Below are positions 16,740-25,172 of a DNA stretch of 48,447 nucleotides, piece after piece. Both the position numbers and the translations under genes were made by a program. The notes beneath the pieces are model-generated. The model ran no database searches. It was not told where the DNA came from and saw nothing but the letters and a program-made list of their open reading frames with translations. The DNA comes from UBA12088 sp964568345 (GTDB lineage: Bacteria; Patescibacteriota; Minisyncoccia; Phycocordibacterales; UBA12088): assembly GCA_964568345.1 (NCBI GenBank), contig CAZMPG010000003.1, positions 1-48,447 of the forward strand, in the 5' to 3' direction. Numbering within the stretch: the stretch's first letter is position 1; each line of letters begins with the position of its first letter.

Positions 16740-17429
16740 ATGAACGACCGCACGCCCATCGTAACCCTGCACGACGTCCACAAGAGCTTCGTCCTCTCGA
16801 AGGAAGTGACCGCGCACGTGCTCAACGACATCAACCTCACGATCTACCGGGGCGAGTTTGTCGCTATCGTCGGGCCGTCGGGCTCCGGCAAGTCAACCCT
16901 CATGAACGTCATCGGATGCCTCGATGTGCCGACCTCGGGCACCTACCACTTCCGCGACAGGGACGTGGGGAAGCTCTCGGACGACGCGCTCGCCGACATA
17001 CGCTCGCGCGATATTAGCTTCGTGTTCCAATCGTTCCACCTCCTGCAGTCGAAAGACGTGTTCGGCAACGTCATGCTTCCACTCCGGTACCAGCGCGCGG
17101 TGGTCGGTGATCCGCAGGCACAGGTGCGTGATGCGCTCACGAAAGCGGCGCTCGACGAGCAGTTTTGGCACCACAGGACGGAGGTGCTCTCGGGCGGCCA
17201 GCGGCAGCGTGTCGCGATTGCGCGGGCAATTGTGACGAAACCGGCGCTCCTCCTCGCGGATGAGCCAACCGGAAACCTCGATTCGCATACCGGCAGCACC
17301 GTGCTCGACGCCCTGCGCACCCTGAACCACGACCTCGGCATGACCGTGGTCATTGTGACGCACGACACGTCCATCACCGAGAAGGTAGACCGCGTGATCA
17401 CCATCAAAGACGGCACGATCGTCGTCTGA
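16740..17429 (+). CDS. MacB/LolD-type ABC ATPase
   Basis: This 229-aa ATPase shows Walker A GPSGSGKST, Q-loop VFQSFHLL, signature LSGGQRQRVAIARA, Walker B LLLADEPTGNLD and an H-loop in VIVTHDTSI. The pattern GNLDS is characteristic of the LolD/MacB/FtsE-like group that powers mechanotransmission rather than direct transport. It lies between adaptor and permease genes with short gaps, so all three form one complex. Confidence 0.95.
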   Translation: MNDRTPIVTLHDVHKSFVLSKEVTAHVLNDINLTIYRGEFVAIVGPSGSGKSTLMNVIGCLDVPTSGTYHFRDRDVGKLSDDALADIRSRDISFVFQSFHLLQSKDVFGNVMLPLRYQRAVVGDPQAQVRDALTKAALDEQFWHHRTEVLSGGQRQRVAIARAIVTKPALLLADEPTGNLDSHTGSTVLDALRTLNHDLGMTVVIVTHDTSITEKVDRVITIKDGTIVV

Positions 17430-17438
17430 CGATATCCT

Positions 17439-18620
17439 ATGAAAACAAGGTACCTCATCCAAGAATCCGTGCAGGCGCTCCACGCAAACGTGCTCCGGTC
17501 GTCGCTCACGATCATCGGTATTGTGGTCGGTATATTTTCCGTCACGGCGATGCTCGCGCTTGGCGCCGGCCTCTCGCAAAACGTTCTCGAGCGCATCTCC
17601 TCGTTTTCCCAGGGCGATCTGTCGGTACAGGGCAACCTGACGCAGGCAGACCTCACCTGGATCCTGGAGCAGCCGTACACCAAGGCGGCGATAGGCACCC
17701 TCTCCATGGGCACCAAGGACGCGGTGGTGCTCGGGCAGCAGTACAGTGTGTCTCTGACGTCGGTACTCGGGGACCTCGGCAGCGTGCAGACCATCACCAT
17801 GCGATCGGGGAGCATGTTTGCGACGGCAGACCCGAACCTCGTGGATCGTGTCGCGGTCGTGTCGGGAACGCTCGACACGAAGCTCAAGGAGAAGACGGGT
17901 GTTTCAGCGCTCGGACAGGTCATTGCGGTGAGCGGTCAGCGTTTCGACATCGTGGGCGTGACGGAGGACTCGAGTGCTGGTTTCGTACGCAACGACGGCA
18001 CCCTGTACTTGCCGTACCGTACTGCGGTCGGTGCGCTTGCGTCGAGCAATAACTTCAACCTGATCGGCGTGAAGCTGAAAGACCCGAACGATTTTGCTGT
18101 CGCGGGCAAGGCGGTACTCGCGGGGCTCAATGCGAGCCGATACCTCGCGCTCGACACCACCGACGTGTTCACGGTCAGTACCGCACAGTCGCTCATCGAG
18201 TCTGCGCAGCAGACCACCGCAATGATATCGCTCTTCCTGGGTATCGTCGGCGGCATCGCGCTCTTTGTCGGCGGTATCGGTACGATGAACATGATGCTCA
18301 CCACGGTGAGCGAGCGGACAAAGGAGATAGGGCTTCGCAAGGCTATCGGCGCTCACCGGCGCGACATCCTGCTCCAGGTGCTCTTCGAGTCCATCATGCT
18401 CACCGTCGTCGGCGGTTCGGTCGGCATCCTCCTCACCTTCGTTGGGTCGTACTTTGCAAATGCCGCGCTTGCAGGCTCCAACATGCTCCGGGTTGTGGTC
18501 TCGGGGCAGGTCGTGCTCCTCGCCACCTGCGTCGCCATCGTGGTCGGGGTGGTGTTTGGCCTCTACCCTGCCTCACGTGCGAGCAAGCTGCAGCCGGTGG
18601 ATGCGTTGCGGGCAGAGTAG
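17439..18620 (+). CDS. MacB/FtsX-family permease
   Basis: This 393-aa protein has the MacB architecture: one N-terminal span (~22-45, LTIIGIVVGIFSVTAMLALG), a large extracytoplasmic MacB-PCD-like domain (~50-265), then three C-terminal FtsX spans (~268-295, ~325-350, ~358-380). The cytosolic coupling segment reads TKEIGLRKAIGAHRRDIL. It completes the adaptor-ATPase-permease operon. Exported substrate unknown (antibiotic, peptide or lipoprotein). It ends 2 nt before the scpA stop on the other strand with no room for a terminator hairpin. Confidence 0.94.
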   Translation: MKTRYLIQESVQALHANVLRSSLTIIGIVVGIFSVTAMLALGAGLSQNVLERISSFSQGDLSVQGNLTQADLTWILEQPYTKAAIGTLSMGTKDAVVLGQQYSVSLTSVLGDLGSVQTITMRSGSMFATADPNLVDRVAVVSGTLDTKLKEKTGVSALGQVIAVSGQRFDIVGVTEDSSAGFVRNDGTLYLPYRTAVGALASSNNFNLIGVKLKDPNDFAVAGKAVLAGLNASRYLALDTTDVFTVSTAQSLIESAQQTTAMISLFLGIVGGIALFVGGIGTMNMMLTTVSERTKEIGLRKAIGAHRRDILLQVLFESIMLTVVGGSVGILLTFVGSYFANAALAGSNMLRVVVSGQVVLLATCVAIVVGVVFGLYPASRASKLQPVDALRAE

Positions 18621-18622
18621 AC

Positions 18623-19351
18623 TCACCCATACCGCGGCACACCGACCGTGTCCGCGTGGATGGTGATATCGTCCGTGTACGCCTCCTGCTCGACGCGCAC
18701 CACGCCCTGCCGCACGAGCTCGAGCATCGCGAGGAACGACACGATGAGGGTGAGGCGGTCGCCCTGGTGCGCGGCAAAGTCGCGGAACGACACCCGCACG
18801 TTCGCATTGATGCGCTCCGTGAGGCGCTCCATCACCTCCTCGAGGGACACGACCTTGCGCACTGTTGCCTCGACGAGCTTCGGTACGCTGCGGGGGAGGT
18901 GGGCGAGCACGGCGTGGGCGGCACCCTGGAGCACGTCGAGCGTCATACTGTTGTCGGGCGAGAACACCGGCTCGCGGATGACCGAGCGCTGTCCGCGGTA
19001 GAGGGGCGTTTCTCCGAACCGTGCCGCGAGCCCCTTCCCGAGGCTTTGGTACCGCTCGAGGAGCCGGAGGCGCGCCTCGAGGTCCTCGACCGATTGCTCC
19101 TCCTCGCTGGTGAGGTCTATCTGGGGGAGGAGCGAGCGTGACTTGATGAGGAGGAGCGCGGACCCGACGAGCACGAACTGCGCGGTCTCTGCGACCGGGA
19201 ACTCGCGGTGGCCCTCGAGGTACTTGATGTAGTCGTCGGCAACCTCGGCGAGCGCAATGTCGTTTATAAGGAGCTTGCGCTTCTCGATGAGCGCGAGGAG
19301 GAGGTCGAGCGGGCCCTCAAAGAGGTCGGTGCGGAGGGTGTAGGGGGGCAT
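18623..19351 (-). CDS. scpA: Segregation and condensation protein A
   Basis: This 242-aa kleisin bridges SMC heads in chromosome condensation. The N-terminal YTLRTDLFEGPLDLLLALIEKRKL-type motif (FEGPLDLLL) and INDIALAEVADDYIKYL are diagnostic, followed by LVGSALLLIKSRSLLP and a C-terminal winged-helix segment FLAMLELVRQGVVRVEQ. scpB and smc are not in the window. Its 5' leader is a pyrimidine-rich tract derived from a repeat (19357-19465). No Shine-Dalgarno site is evident. Confidence 0.95.
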   Translation of the reverse strand: MPPYTLRTDLFEGPLDLLLALIEKRKLLINDIALAEVADDYIKYLEGHREFPVAETAQFVLVGSALLLIKSRSLLPQIDLTSEEEQSVEDLEARLRLLERYQSLGKGLAARFGETPLYRGQRSVIREPVFSPDNSMTLDVLQGAAHAVLAHLPRSVPKLVEATVRKVVSLEEVMERLTERINANVRVSFRDFAAHQGDRLTLIVSFLAMLELVRQGVVRVEQEAYTDDITIHADTVGVPRYG

Positions 19352-19356
19352 GACGG

Positions 19357-19465
19357 AGAGGAAAGTGAAAAGAAACGATCAGTAGAGCTTCCGGTTTTCA
19401 GGTACGGGTAATGGGCAACAAGGCGCGAGTACGGTAGGCAATGTGTGAGCAAGCACTCCATAGTA
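19357..19465 (+). repeat. Diverged copy of the purine-tract repeat family
   Basis: GAGGAAAGTGAAAAGAAACGA is followed by a segment matching the pair at 42650 and 45440 (TTTTCAGGTACGGG, GGGCAACAAGGCGCGAGTAC, then TGTGTGAGCAAGCAC against TGCGTGAGCGAGCAC), with several substitutions and a small insertion. Same orientation as the 45440 copy. It lies directly upstream of scpA. Confidence 0.7.
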
Positions 19466-19550
19466 GTGTACCTGCACTACCTCCACCTTGCATATCGTCC
19501 ACGTCTGAAAACTGAAAACTCATGGTACCTGCTCGCACCATTCGCACGTT

Positions 19551-19613
19551 GTCACTGCGCCCCCCGCCTGCTGTGGAGATGACCCCCACCCGCAGGTGGG
19601 GGCTCGCGATGAC
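19551..19613. repeat. Palindromic repeat of the GTCATTGCGAGCCCC type
   Basis: The ends GTCACTGCGCCCC and GGGGCTCGCGATGAC are imperfect inverted repeats around a hairpin CCCCCACC-CGCA-GGTGGGGG. It resembles the element at 21368-21503 and the inner arm at 10240. Similar GTCATTGCGAG palindromes are widespread in unrelated bacterial genomes. Confidence 0.6.
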
Positions 19614-19676
19614 GACCAAAGCAGCCATACTGTGGCTGCAGTGCGTGGAATAGGTGAATAGATATACCCCGTGGTA

Positions 19677-19706
19677 TTGCCGTACCGCGTTCGTCTATGC
19701 TACTGT
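19677..19706 (+). promoter_or_regulatory. Probable promoter of the T-box/aspS transcript
   Basis: TTGCCG (19677-19682), 18-bp spacer, TACTGT (19701-19706). Transcription would begin near 19713, giving a leader of about 230 nt, as expected for a T-box. Confidence 0.45.
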
Positions 19707-19710
19707 GCTC

Positions 19711-19920
19711 GTATCGGCGATGACGCTGCAGACACAGCAGAGCCAGGGGAAGAAATCTTCCAGGAGAGAGTAGAACCCCTCGGGATGAGCCCGTCACAGC
19801 TTCGAGTCGTAGTGTGGCGACGATGAGGTCTGGGAATCCAGACGAAGTAAGGTGGCACCGCGATACTCTCGCCCTTACGGAACCAGCAGCTATGTTGGTG
19901 GTTCCGTACGGGTGTTTTTT
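19711..19920 (+). promoter_or_regulatory. T-box riboswitch with antiterminator and intrinsic terminator
   Basis: The conserved T-box sequence AAGGTGGCACCGCG (19849-19862) is present in full. AAGG (19849-19852) can pair with CCTT (19873-19876) to form the antiterminator, while the overlapping terminator stem (19872-19885 with 19899-19912, 13 of 14 paired) is followed by TGTTTTTTAAT. A stem III-like hairpin GTCTGG-GAAT-CCAGAC (19828-19843) lies just upstream. The variable T-box base is C (TGGC), which would pair with a G discriminator base; both tRNA(Asp) and tRNA(Asn) have G73. Uncharged tRNA should stabilise the antiterminator and turn on aspS. I could not fold stem I with certainty, so the specifier codon is not assigned; AAC at 19774-19776 and GAC triplets are candidates. 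Confidence 0.93.
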
Positions 19921-19941
19921 AATCATAAATCCTGCTTATTT

Positions 19942-21258
19942 ATGGCACGAACACACATACGCACGGTTTCCGAGCACGTGGGGGCACAGGTCGAGGTCGC
20001 CGGATTCGTACAGGTCATACGCGACCAGGGCAGCATCAAGTTTATTATGCTGCGTGACATTTCGGGAGTCATACAGGTTGTGGTCACGAAGCATGCGCCC
20101 GACGCAATGGTGGTTGCGAAAACACTCACCCACGAGTCAGTCGTAAGAATTACTGGTCTCGCGAAGGAGGAGCAGCAAGCGCCCGGTGGCTATGAAATCG
20201 AGGCAGCATCCATCGTCGTGCTCTCTTCGGCACACCCCGAGCTACCCATACCGATTGTTGCGAAAGGTCAGCAGGGTGAGACGGAACAATCAACCCGCCT
20301 CGACTGGCGTTGGATAGACCTTCGCAAACCACAGGGCACGCTCACATTCAAGGTCTGGACCACGTTTGAGGCTGCGCTGCGAGACTACTGGACGAGCAAC
20401 GAGTACCTAGAGATCCATTCCCCGAAGCTCATTTCGACAGCAAGTGAGTCAGGGGCGGAGGTCTTTGAGGTAAAGTACTTTGATAGGAAAGCATACCTCG
20501 CGCAGTCGCCACAGTTCTACAAGCAGATGGCCATGGCTGCAGGGTTCGAAAAGGTGTTCGAGTGTGGGCCGGTATTTCGCGCAGAGCCATCCTTCACGTC
20601 ACGACATGCGACCGAGTTCACCGGGTACGATGCGGAGCTGTCGTATATTGATTCGCACGAGGACGTGATGCAGGAAGAAGAGCGCGCACTGCACGCTGCT
20701 ATTCGCCAGGTGCATGCATTGTACGGAGACGACATCGCGCAGGTATTCGAGAGAGAGGTGGCCGTGCCCACACTACCCTTCCCACGTATCCCTTTGAGCG
20801 AAGCAAAGAAGACTCTCGCTGCAATCGGTGTAGCGAGCGAAGCTGCAGGAGACCTGTCTCCCGAAGAGGAGCGCGCCATCAGCGAGTACGTTAAAGAAAC
20901 GTATGGGCACGAGTTCGTGTTCATTACCGACTACCCTGCAACCGTTCGACCGTTCTACCACATGCGACACGAGGGCGACGCAACGCTCACGAAGAGCTTC
21001 GACCTCCTCTGGAATGGGCTTGAAATAACCACTGGGGCGCAGCGCGAGCACCGGTACGACGTCCTCATGCAGCAAGCAACAGAAAAAGGTATGCGCATTG
21101 AAACGTTGCAATTTTACTTCAACTTCTTTAAGTACGGGTGTCCTCCGCATGGCGGATACGGCATGGGACCGAATCGAGCGATCATGAAGCTACTCGGTAT
21201 AGACAACGTCCGCGACGCAATGTTTCTCTACCGAGGTGTCAAACGGTTGGAGCCATAA
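19942..21258 (+). CDS. aspS: Archaeal-type aspartyl-tRNA synthetase, probably Asp-tRNA(Asp/Asn) class
   Basis: This 438-aa class IIb synthetase has an N-terminal OB anticodon-binding domain (~1-105, GAQVEVAGFVQVIRDQGSIKF). The catalytic core shows HSPKLISTASESGAEVF, motif 2 in FRAEPSFTSRHATEFTGYD, FITDYPATVRPFYHM and GLEITTGAQREHRYD. The short form without a GAD domain is the archaeal/non-discriminating type, which can charge both tRNA(Asp) and tRNA(Asn) when GatCAB is present; GatCAB is not seen here. Motif 3 reads GYGMGPNRAIMKLLG, with Asn where most family members have Glu before the conserved Arg. The ATG at 19942 follows the T-box terminator by 21 nt. Confidence 0.9.
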   Translation: MARTHIRTVSEHVGAQVEVAGFVQVIRDQGSIKFIMLRDISGVIQVVVTKHAPDAMVVAKTLTHESVVRITGLAKEEQQAPGGYEIEAASIVVLSSAHPELPIPIVAKGQQGETEQSTRLDWRWIDLRKPQGTLTFKVWTTFEAALRDYWTSNEYLEIHSPKLISTASESGAEVFEVKYFDRKAYLAQSPQFYKQMAMAAGFEKVFECGPVFRAEPSFTSRHATEFTGYDAELSYIDSHEDVMQEEERALHAAIRQVHALYGDDIAQVFEREVAVPTLPFPRIPLSEAKKTLAAIGVASEAAGDLSPEEERAISEYVKETYGHEFVFITDYPATVRPFYHMRHEGDATLTKSFDLLWNGLEITTGAQREHRYDVLMQQATEKGMRIETLQFYFNFFKYGCPPHGGYGMGPNRAIMKLLGIDNVRDAMFLYRGVKRLEP

Positions 21259-21367
21259 CACGTTTGCTCCGCTTCGGTTTCTTGCAGAGAGTGTCTGGTG
21301 AGGATTCGAGAAGTTGCTCTTGAGTGTAGCCCCTTACATCGTAATTTGCTCACACCCTCCGCGCACT

Positions 21368-21503
21368 GTCTCTGCGAGCCCCGCCTGCTGCGAGGATGAC
21401 CGCAGGCGAAGCAATCCATGATCTGAGGGGCGTTTTGGTACCACGGCGAACACGACCCTGGATTGCTTCGTCGCCTCCCGGCGAGTCGGCTTCTCGCAAT
21501 GAC
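21368..21503. repeat. 136-bp palindromic repeat with nested hairpins
   Basis: Ends GTCTCTGCGAG and CTCGCAATGAC are imperfect inverted repeats. Inside, CGAAGCAATCCA (21407-21418) pairs perfectly with TGGATTGCTTCG (21459-21470), and GCCTGC/GCAGGC forms another stem. The CATTGCGAG...CGAAGCAATC pattern is a recurrent bacterial repeat type. It lies between convergent aspS and trpS. Confidence 0.65.
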
Positions 21504-21536
21504 GGCGACATCGGAAAGCGGGCGGAGGGCGTGAGG

Positions 21537-22508
21537 TTACCCGAGCGCCGCACCCACCTTCTCGCGTACCTCCTGCATCTTTTTCGCAGCGACACTCCGC
21601 GCACGCTCCCCGCCCTCGGCGAGAGTGCGGCGCACGAGCGACGTGTCCCCCGCGATCGCGGCGCGGCGCTCGCGGAGCGGCGTGATGAAGCGGATGAGAT
21701 TCTCGGCGAGGAGCTCCTTACTCTCCTTGTACCCAATGCCCCCCGCGCGGTACCTGCGCTCGAGGTCGGGGAGCTCTTCCTTGCTAAAGTGCTTGTGGAG
21801 CGCGAAGACATTGCACTGCTCCGGGTCTTTCGGCTCGGCAACACCCTTGCTGTCGGTGACGACTGCCATGCAGAGCTTCCGGATCTCCGCATCCTCGGCA
21901 AAGAGCGGTATCGTGTTGCCATAGCTCTTGCTCATCTTCTGACCGTCAATGCCGGGCACGGTCGCAACGTCGGCGGGAATGTACGCTTCGGGGAGCTTGA
22001 AGGTGGCGCCATACGCGGCGTTGAACTTCTCTGCGGTGTCGCGGGCAAACTCGACGTGCTGCTTCTGGTCGGCGCCGACCGGCACGATAGCGGGCTCGTA
22101 GAGGAGAATGTCGGCAGCCATGAGCATCGGGTAGTCGAAGGTGCCGACGTTGAGCTCCTTGTTCTTCGCCTCAGCGTCCTTGAACGCGTGCGCGCGCATG
22201 AGGTACGGCATCGTGGTGAGGGTGTTGAAGATCCAGCAGAGCTCGGTGTGCTCGGGGAGGTCGCTCTGCTTGAAGAGCACCGTGCGCTTCGGGTCGAGCC
22301 CGATAGCGAGGTAGTCAAGGACGACGCCGATGCTGTTTTCGCGGAGCTCCGGGCCGCTGTGCACCGTCGTCATCGCGTGGTAGTTGGCGACGAACACAAA
22401 GCTTTCGTGCGTCGCCGCAAGCTCCACAAACTGCCGCATTGCGCCGAGGTAGTTGCCGAGGTGCGGCCTGCCGGAAGGTTTGATGCCGGAGACGAGGCGG
22501 GGGGACAT
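21537..22508 (-). CDS. trpS: Tryptophanyl-tRNA synthetase
   Basis: This 323-aa class I synthetase has the HIGH-like motif in SGRPHLGNYLGA, the KMSKS loop GQKMSKSYGN and the tryptophan-pocket sequence MLMAADILLY..A..VPVGADQKQH. The length is normal. The start at MSPRLVSGIKPSG (22508) was chosen from homology; an in-frame upstream extension reads low-complexity SSFLLSLSSF from a pyrimidine tract. That tract (22509-22560) forms the leader and no Shine-Dalgarno sequence is present. It lies 86 nt after ddl and may be co-transcribed with it. Confidence 0.96.
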   Translation of the reverse strand: MSPRLVSGIKPSGRPHLGNYLGAMRQFVELAATHESFVFVANYHAMTTVHSGPELRENSIGVVLDYLAIGLDPKRTVLFKQSDLPEHTELCWIFNTLTTMPYLMRAHAFKDAEAKNKELNVGTFDYPMLMAADILLYEPAIVPVGADQKQHVEFARDTAEKFNAAYGATFKLPEAYIPADVATVPGIDGQKMSKSYGNTIPLFAEDAEIRKLCMAVVTDSKGVAEPKDPEQCNVFALHKHFSKEELPDLERRYRAGGIGYKESKELLAENLIRFITPLRERRAAIAGDTSLVRRTLAEGGERARSVAAKKMQEVREKVGAALG

Positions 22509-22594
22509 AGAGAGAAAAGAGGAAAGAGATAAGAGAAAAGAAGAAAGGGGCGAGCACAAACCACCAAGGACATACGTGGCGATCCGCAGAGCAA

Positions 22595-23758
22595 CTATAG
22601 CTTGCCGCCACCCACTTTGTCGAGTATTGCAGATGAAAATGTCCTGGTAAGCTTCTTCCCACACGCAAAGCGTTCCTCCGCAAGCTCCACGAGCTTTCCC
22701 ACGAGCGCTACGTTCGACACCCCGACCTCCTTCCAGTTGTGATGGTACAGGCTTCCGGGGAGCGTGTTGACCTCGTTCACAAAGACTTGGTGGCGTGCGC
22801 TGTCAATGAGGAAATCAACCCGTGCGGTACCGGAGCACCCGAGCGTACGGTAGACCTTCTTGCCAAGCTCTTCGACCTCGTGCGCGAGGTCAGGTGCGAT
22901 GTGTGCAGGCAGCTCACTCGTGGTCCCACTCCCCTTGGCGCCGCTCGAGAGGTACTTGCCGTTGAAGTCAAAGAACTCCGCGGTACTGTGTGGCCGCTCG
23001 ATAGCAGCGAGTCGCAGCTCCTCATTCCCCATGATGGGGAGCGTAACCTCAATGAGGTGCTCGACGCTCTCCTCGACAAGGACCTTGTCGTCGTAGTGGA
23101 GCGCCACCTCGACCGCGCGCTCGAGTGCGGCGGCGTCCTTGACCTTTGCTATCGCTATCGAAGAACCGAGATGGACCGGTTTGACGAAGAGTGGCCACGT
23201 GAGCTTTTCTACCCTTTCCTGCCACACCGCACGCTGGCGCTCCCACTCGTAGCTCGTAAACCAGACGTACGGGACGACGGGGATCCCCTCCGCTGCGACC
23301 ACCTGCTTCGTGAGCACCTTGTCCATGGCGACCGCAGAGGCAGATAGGTCACAGCCGACGAACGGCACCTGTGCCATGCGGAGAAGCCCCATCAGACTTC
23401 CGTCCTCTCCAAACGTACCGTGCATGGTTGGGAATACGACATCCACCCTCGTCTCCCTCGCCGCTCCGGCAAACCCCGGCTTCATGAGTATGAGGCCCTC
23501 CTCGAATGACAGCTGCAGTCTCTTCTCCTTGCGCAGGTGCTCTTCGAGATCTGGTTGCTTGAAGTATGCGATATCATTCATCGCCTCGTTTGAGTACCAC
23601 GAGCCATCCTTCGCAATGTAGATCGGCACGACCCGGTAGGTACCCATCGCGAGGAGTGCAGGAATGACGGGGATGTGTGCCGTAATGATGGAAACATCGT
23701 GCTCGGCGCTCTGACCCCCGAAGATGACCGCGACAGTCTTTTTCGTGTTGCTACGCAT
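22595..23758 (-). CDS. ddl: D-alanine--D-alanine ligase
   Basis: This 387-aa ATP-grasp ligase makes the D-Ala-D-Ala dipeptide for peptidoglycan. Motifs seen: VIFGGQSAEHDVSI (N-terminal), FPTMHGTFGEDGSLMGLL, VPFVGCDLSASAVAMDK, the ATP-binding WPLFVKPVHLGSSIAIAKV, and FVNEVNTLPGSL with the Mg-binding Glu/Asn. It is somewhat longer than E. coli DdlB. Its ATG overlaps the MurF-like gene stop by 8 nt, so the two consecutive peptidoglycan steps are translationally coupled. Confidence 0.96.
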   Translation of the reverse strand: MRSNTKKTVAVIFGGQSAEHDVSIITAHIPVIPALLAMGTYRVVPIYIAKDGSWYSNEAMNDIAYFKQPDLEEHLRKEKRLQLSFEEGLILMKPGFAGAARETRVDVVFPTMHGTFGEDGSLMGLLRMAQVPFVGCDLSASAVAMDKVLTKQVVAAEGIPVVPYVWFTSYEWERQRAVWQERVEKLTWPLFVKPVHLGSSIAIAKVKDAAALERAVEVALHYDDKVLVEESVEHLIEVTLPIMGNEELRLAAIERPHSTAEFFDFNGKYLSSGAKGSGTTSELPAHIAPDLAHEVEELGKKVYRTLGCSGTARVDFLIDSARHQVFVNEVNTLPGSLYHHNWKEVGVSNVALVGKLVELAEERFACGKKLTRTFSSAILDKVGGGKL

Positions 23759-25172
23759 ACTGATCTGGCCAATCGTTCTGGAGGAGTACGATGTCGCCCC
23801 CTACCGTGAGGTGCGGCAGCGCTCGGTGCGCGCTCAGTGCATCCTCATACCACACTATAGTACCACGGTAGTGGCTATCATTGAGGCCCTGCTCAATGAA
23901 GGGCGTTACGGAGTTTCGTATGAGCACCACCGTGTCTACTCCGGCCGCTGCAAGCTCGCACCCAATAGCTCGGTGCACCGCTTCCGTCTGGGCTCCCATT
24001 TCGACCAGACCGGGCGTCACGTACAGGCGACGACCGGTGAGGGAGGCAAGGAATGCGATGACCGCTCTCACCCCGTCGGGATTGCCGTTGTAGCTGTCGT
24101 CGAGTATGACGACGCCGCTCCCGTCACGTATCGGCTCCAGGCGGTGCTCGAAAGGTGCAACCTTCGCGATACCGGCCGCTATCTGCGCGGGCGATAGTCC
24201 CACATCCCTCGCGATAGCGGCCGCTACGGCGAGTGGGCCAACCTGGTGGAGACCGAGGAGTGATGACACGAGGGGTAACCGCTCCGTTCCGCACACTAGT
24301 GTAAAGGAAGTACCTGCCAGACCCGTCTGCGCGGCCTCGATACTCCATGCGCCGACGCCGTTCCTGCTGTAGGTGCGATGATTAGGACGAACGCTCTTCT
24401 GTGCAAGCTCGCTCTCGCCGTTTACATACACGGGCCTGTCCCCAAGGAAGTCTGCCAGCTCAAAAATGGTTCGAGCCGTTCGGTCGAGCGTCTTGAACTT
24501 TTCGAGGTGCGCCTCATTGACGCCGGTGATGATTCCGATGTCGGGTTGCACGATATCGCACAGCGTACGCACGTCACCCGGGTAGTACTCGCCCAGCTCA
24601 AAGATGAGCACTTCCTCGTCGCCTCGCAGGGTTGCCGCGAACGCGCTGATACCGAGGAGGGTGTTGTGGCTGTGCGGCGGCGCGGCGACCCTCTTGCCCT
24701 CCGCGAGGACCGTTTTGAGGATCTCACGCATAGACGTTTTTCCGAAACTGCCCGCAACAGCAATGGTGAGCGCTTTGTGTCGGGTGAGTATGCGCCGCGT
24801 GCGAAACGCCACAGCTACCTCTATCGGTCGTTGAGCAAGTTGAATGGCGAGGAGCGGCACCACGATGCCGTAGGCGAGGAGAAAGGGGGAGGCGAGAATG
24901 ACGGCGGCGCCGAGTATGTACCCGTGCGCGCCCGAGGAGGCTACCCCTGCTCCGCCTACAAGGATGGCGAGCCAGAGCAGCCACCCGATACCCTGGAGGA
25001 GGAGTGCTTTCGGTGAGCGGGTGAGTCGTCGCCTATTCTCGACGGAGCTAAAGTCCCTTACCCGATGGAGCCACGAGAGGTACTCCCCGACCCTGTACTC
25101 GCTCGCCTGGAGCATGTACACGAGCGAGCGCACGTAGCGGGGGCGGTACCGCGAGGTGACGGTAGTCAGCAT
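23751..25172 (-). CDS. Mur ligase (MurF-like) with N-terminal membrane region
   Basis: This 473-aa protein has the Mur ligase core: P-loop AVAGSFGKTSMREIL (~140-155), GISAFAATLRGDEEVLIFELGEY, ITGVNEAHLEKF with the metal His, and C-terminal FEHRLEPI and ILDDSYNGNPDGV, the latter typical of MurF. MurF adds D-Ala-D-Ala to UDP-MurNAc-tripeptide, matching the overlap with ddl. Instead of the usual MurF N-terminal substrate domain, the first ~125 residues contain a basic segment and two or three membrane spans (~58-115). This suggests membrane attachment of the precursor pathway. The hydrolase gene upstream overlaps it by 7 nt. Confidence 0.88.
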   Translation of the reverse strand: MLTTVTSRYRPRYVRSLVYMLQASEYRVGEYLSWLHRVRDFSSVENRRRLTRSPKALLLQGIGWLLWLAILVGGAGVASSGAHGYILGAAVILASPFLLAYGIVVPLLAIQLAQRPIEVAVAFRTRRILTRHKALTIAVAGSFGKTSMREILKTVLAEGKRVAAPPHSHNTLLGISAFAATLRGDEEVLIFELGEYYPGDVRTLCDIVQPDIGIITGVNEAHLEKFKTLDRTARTIFELADFLGDRPVYVNGESELAQKSVRPNHRTYSRNGVGAWSIEAAQTGLAGTSFTLVCGTERLPLVSSLLGLHQVGPLAVAAAIARDVGLSPAQIAAGIAKVAPFEHRLEPIRDGSGVVILDDSYNGNPDGVRAVIAFLASLTGRRLYVTPGLVEMGAQTEAVHRAIGCELAAAGVDTVVLIRNSVTPFIEQGLNDSHYRGTIVWYEDALSAHRALPHLTVGGDIVLLQNDWPDQYA

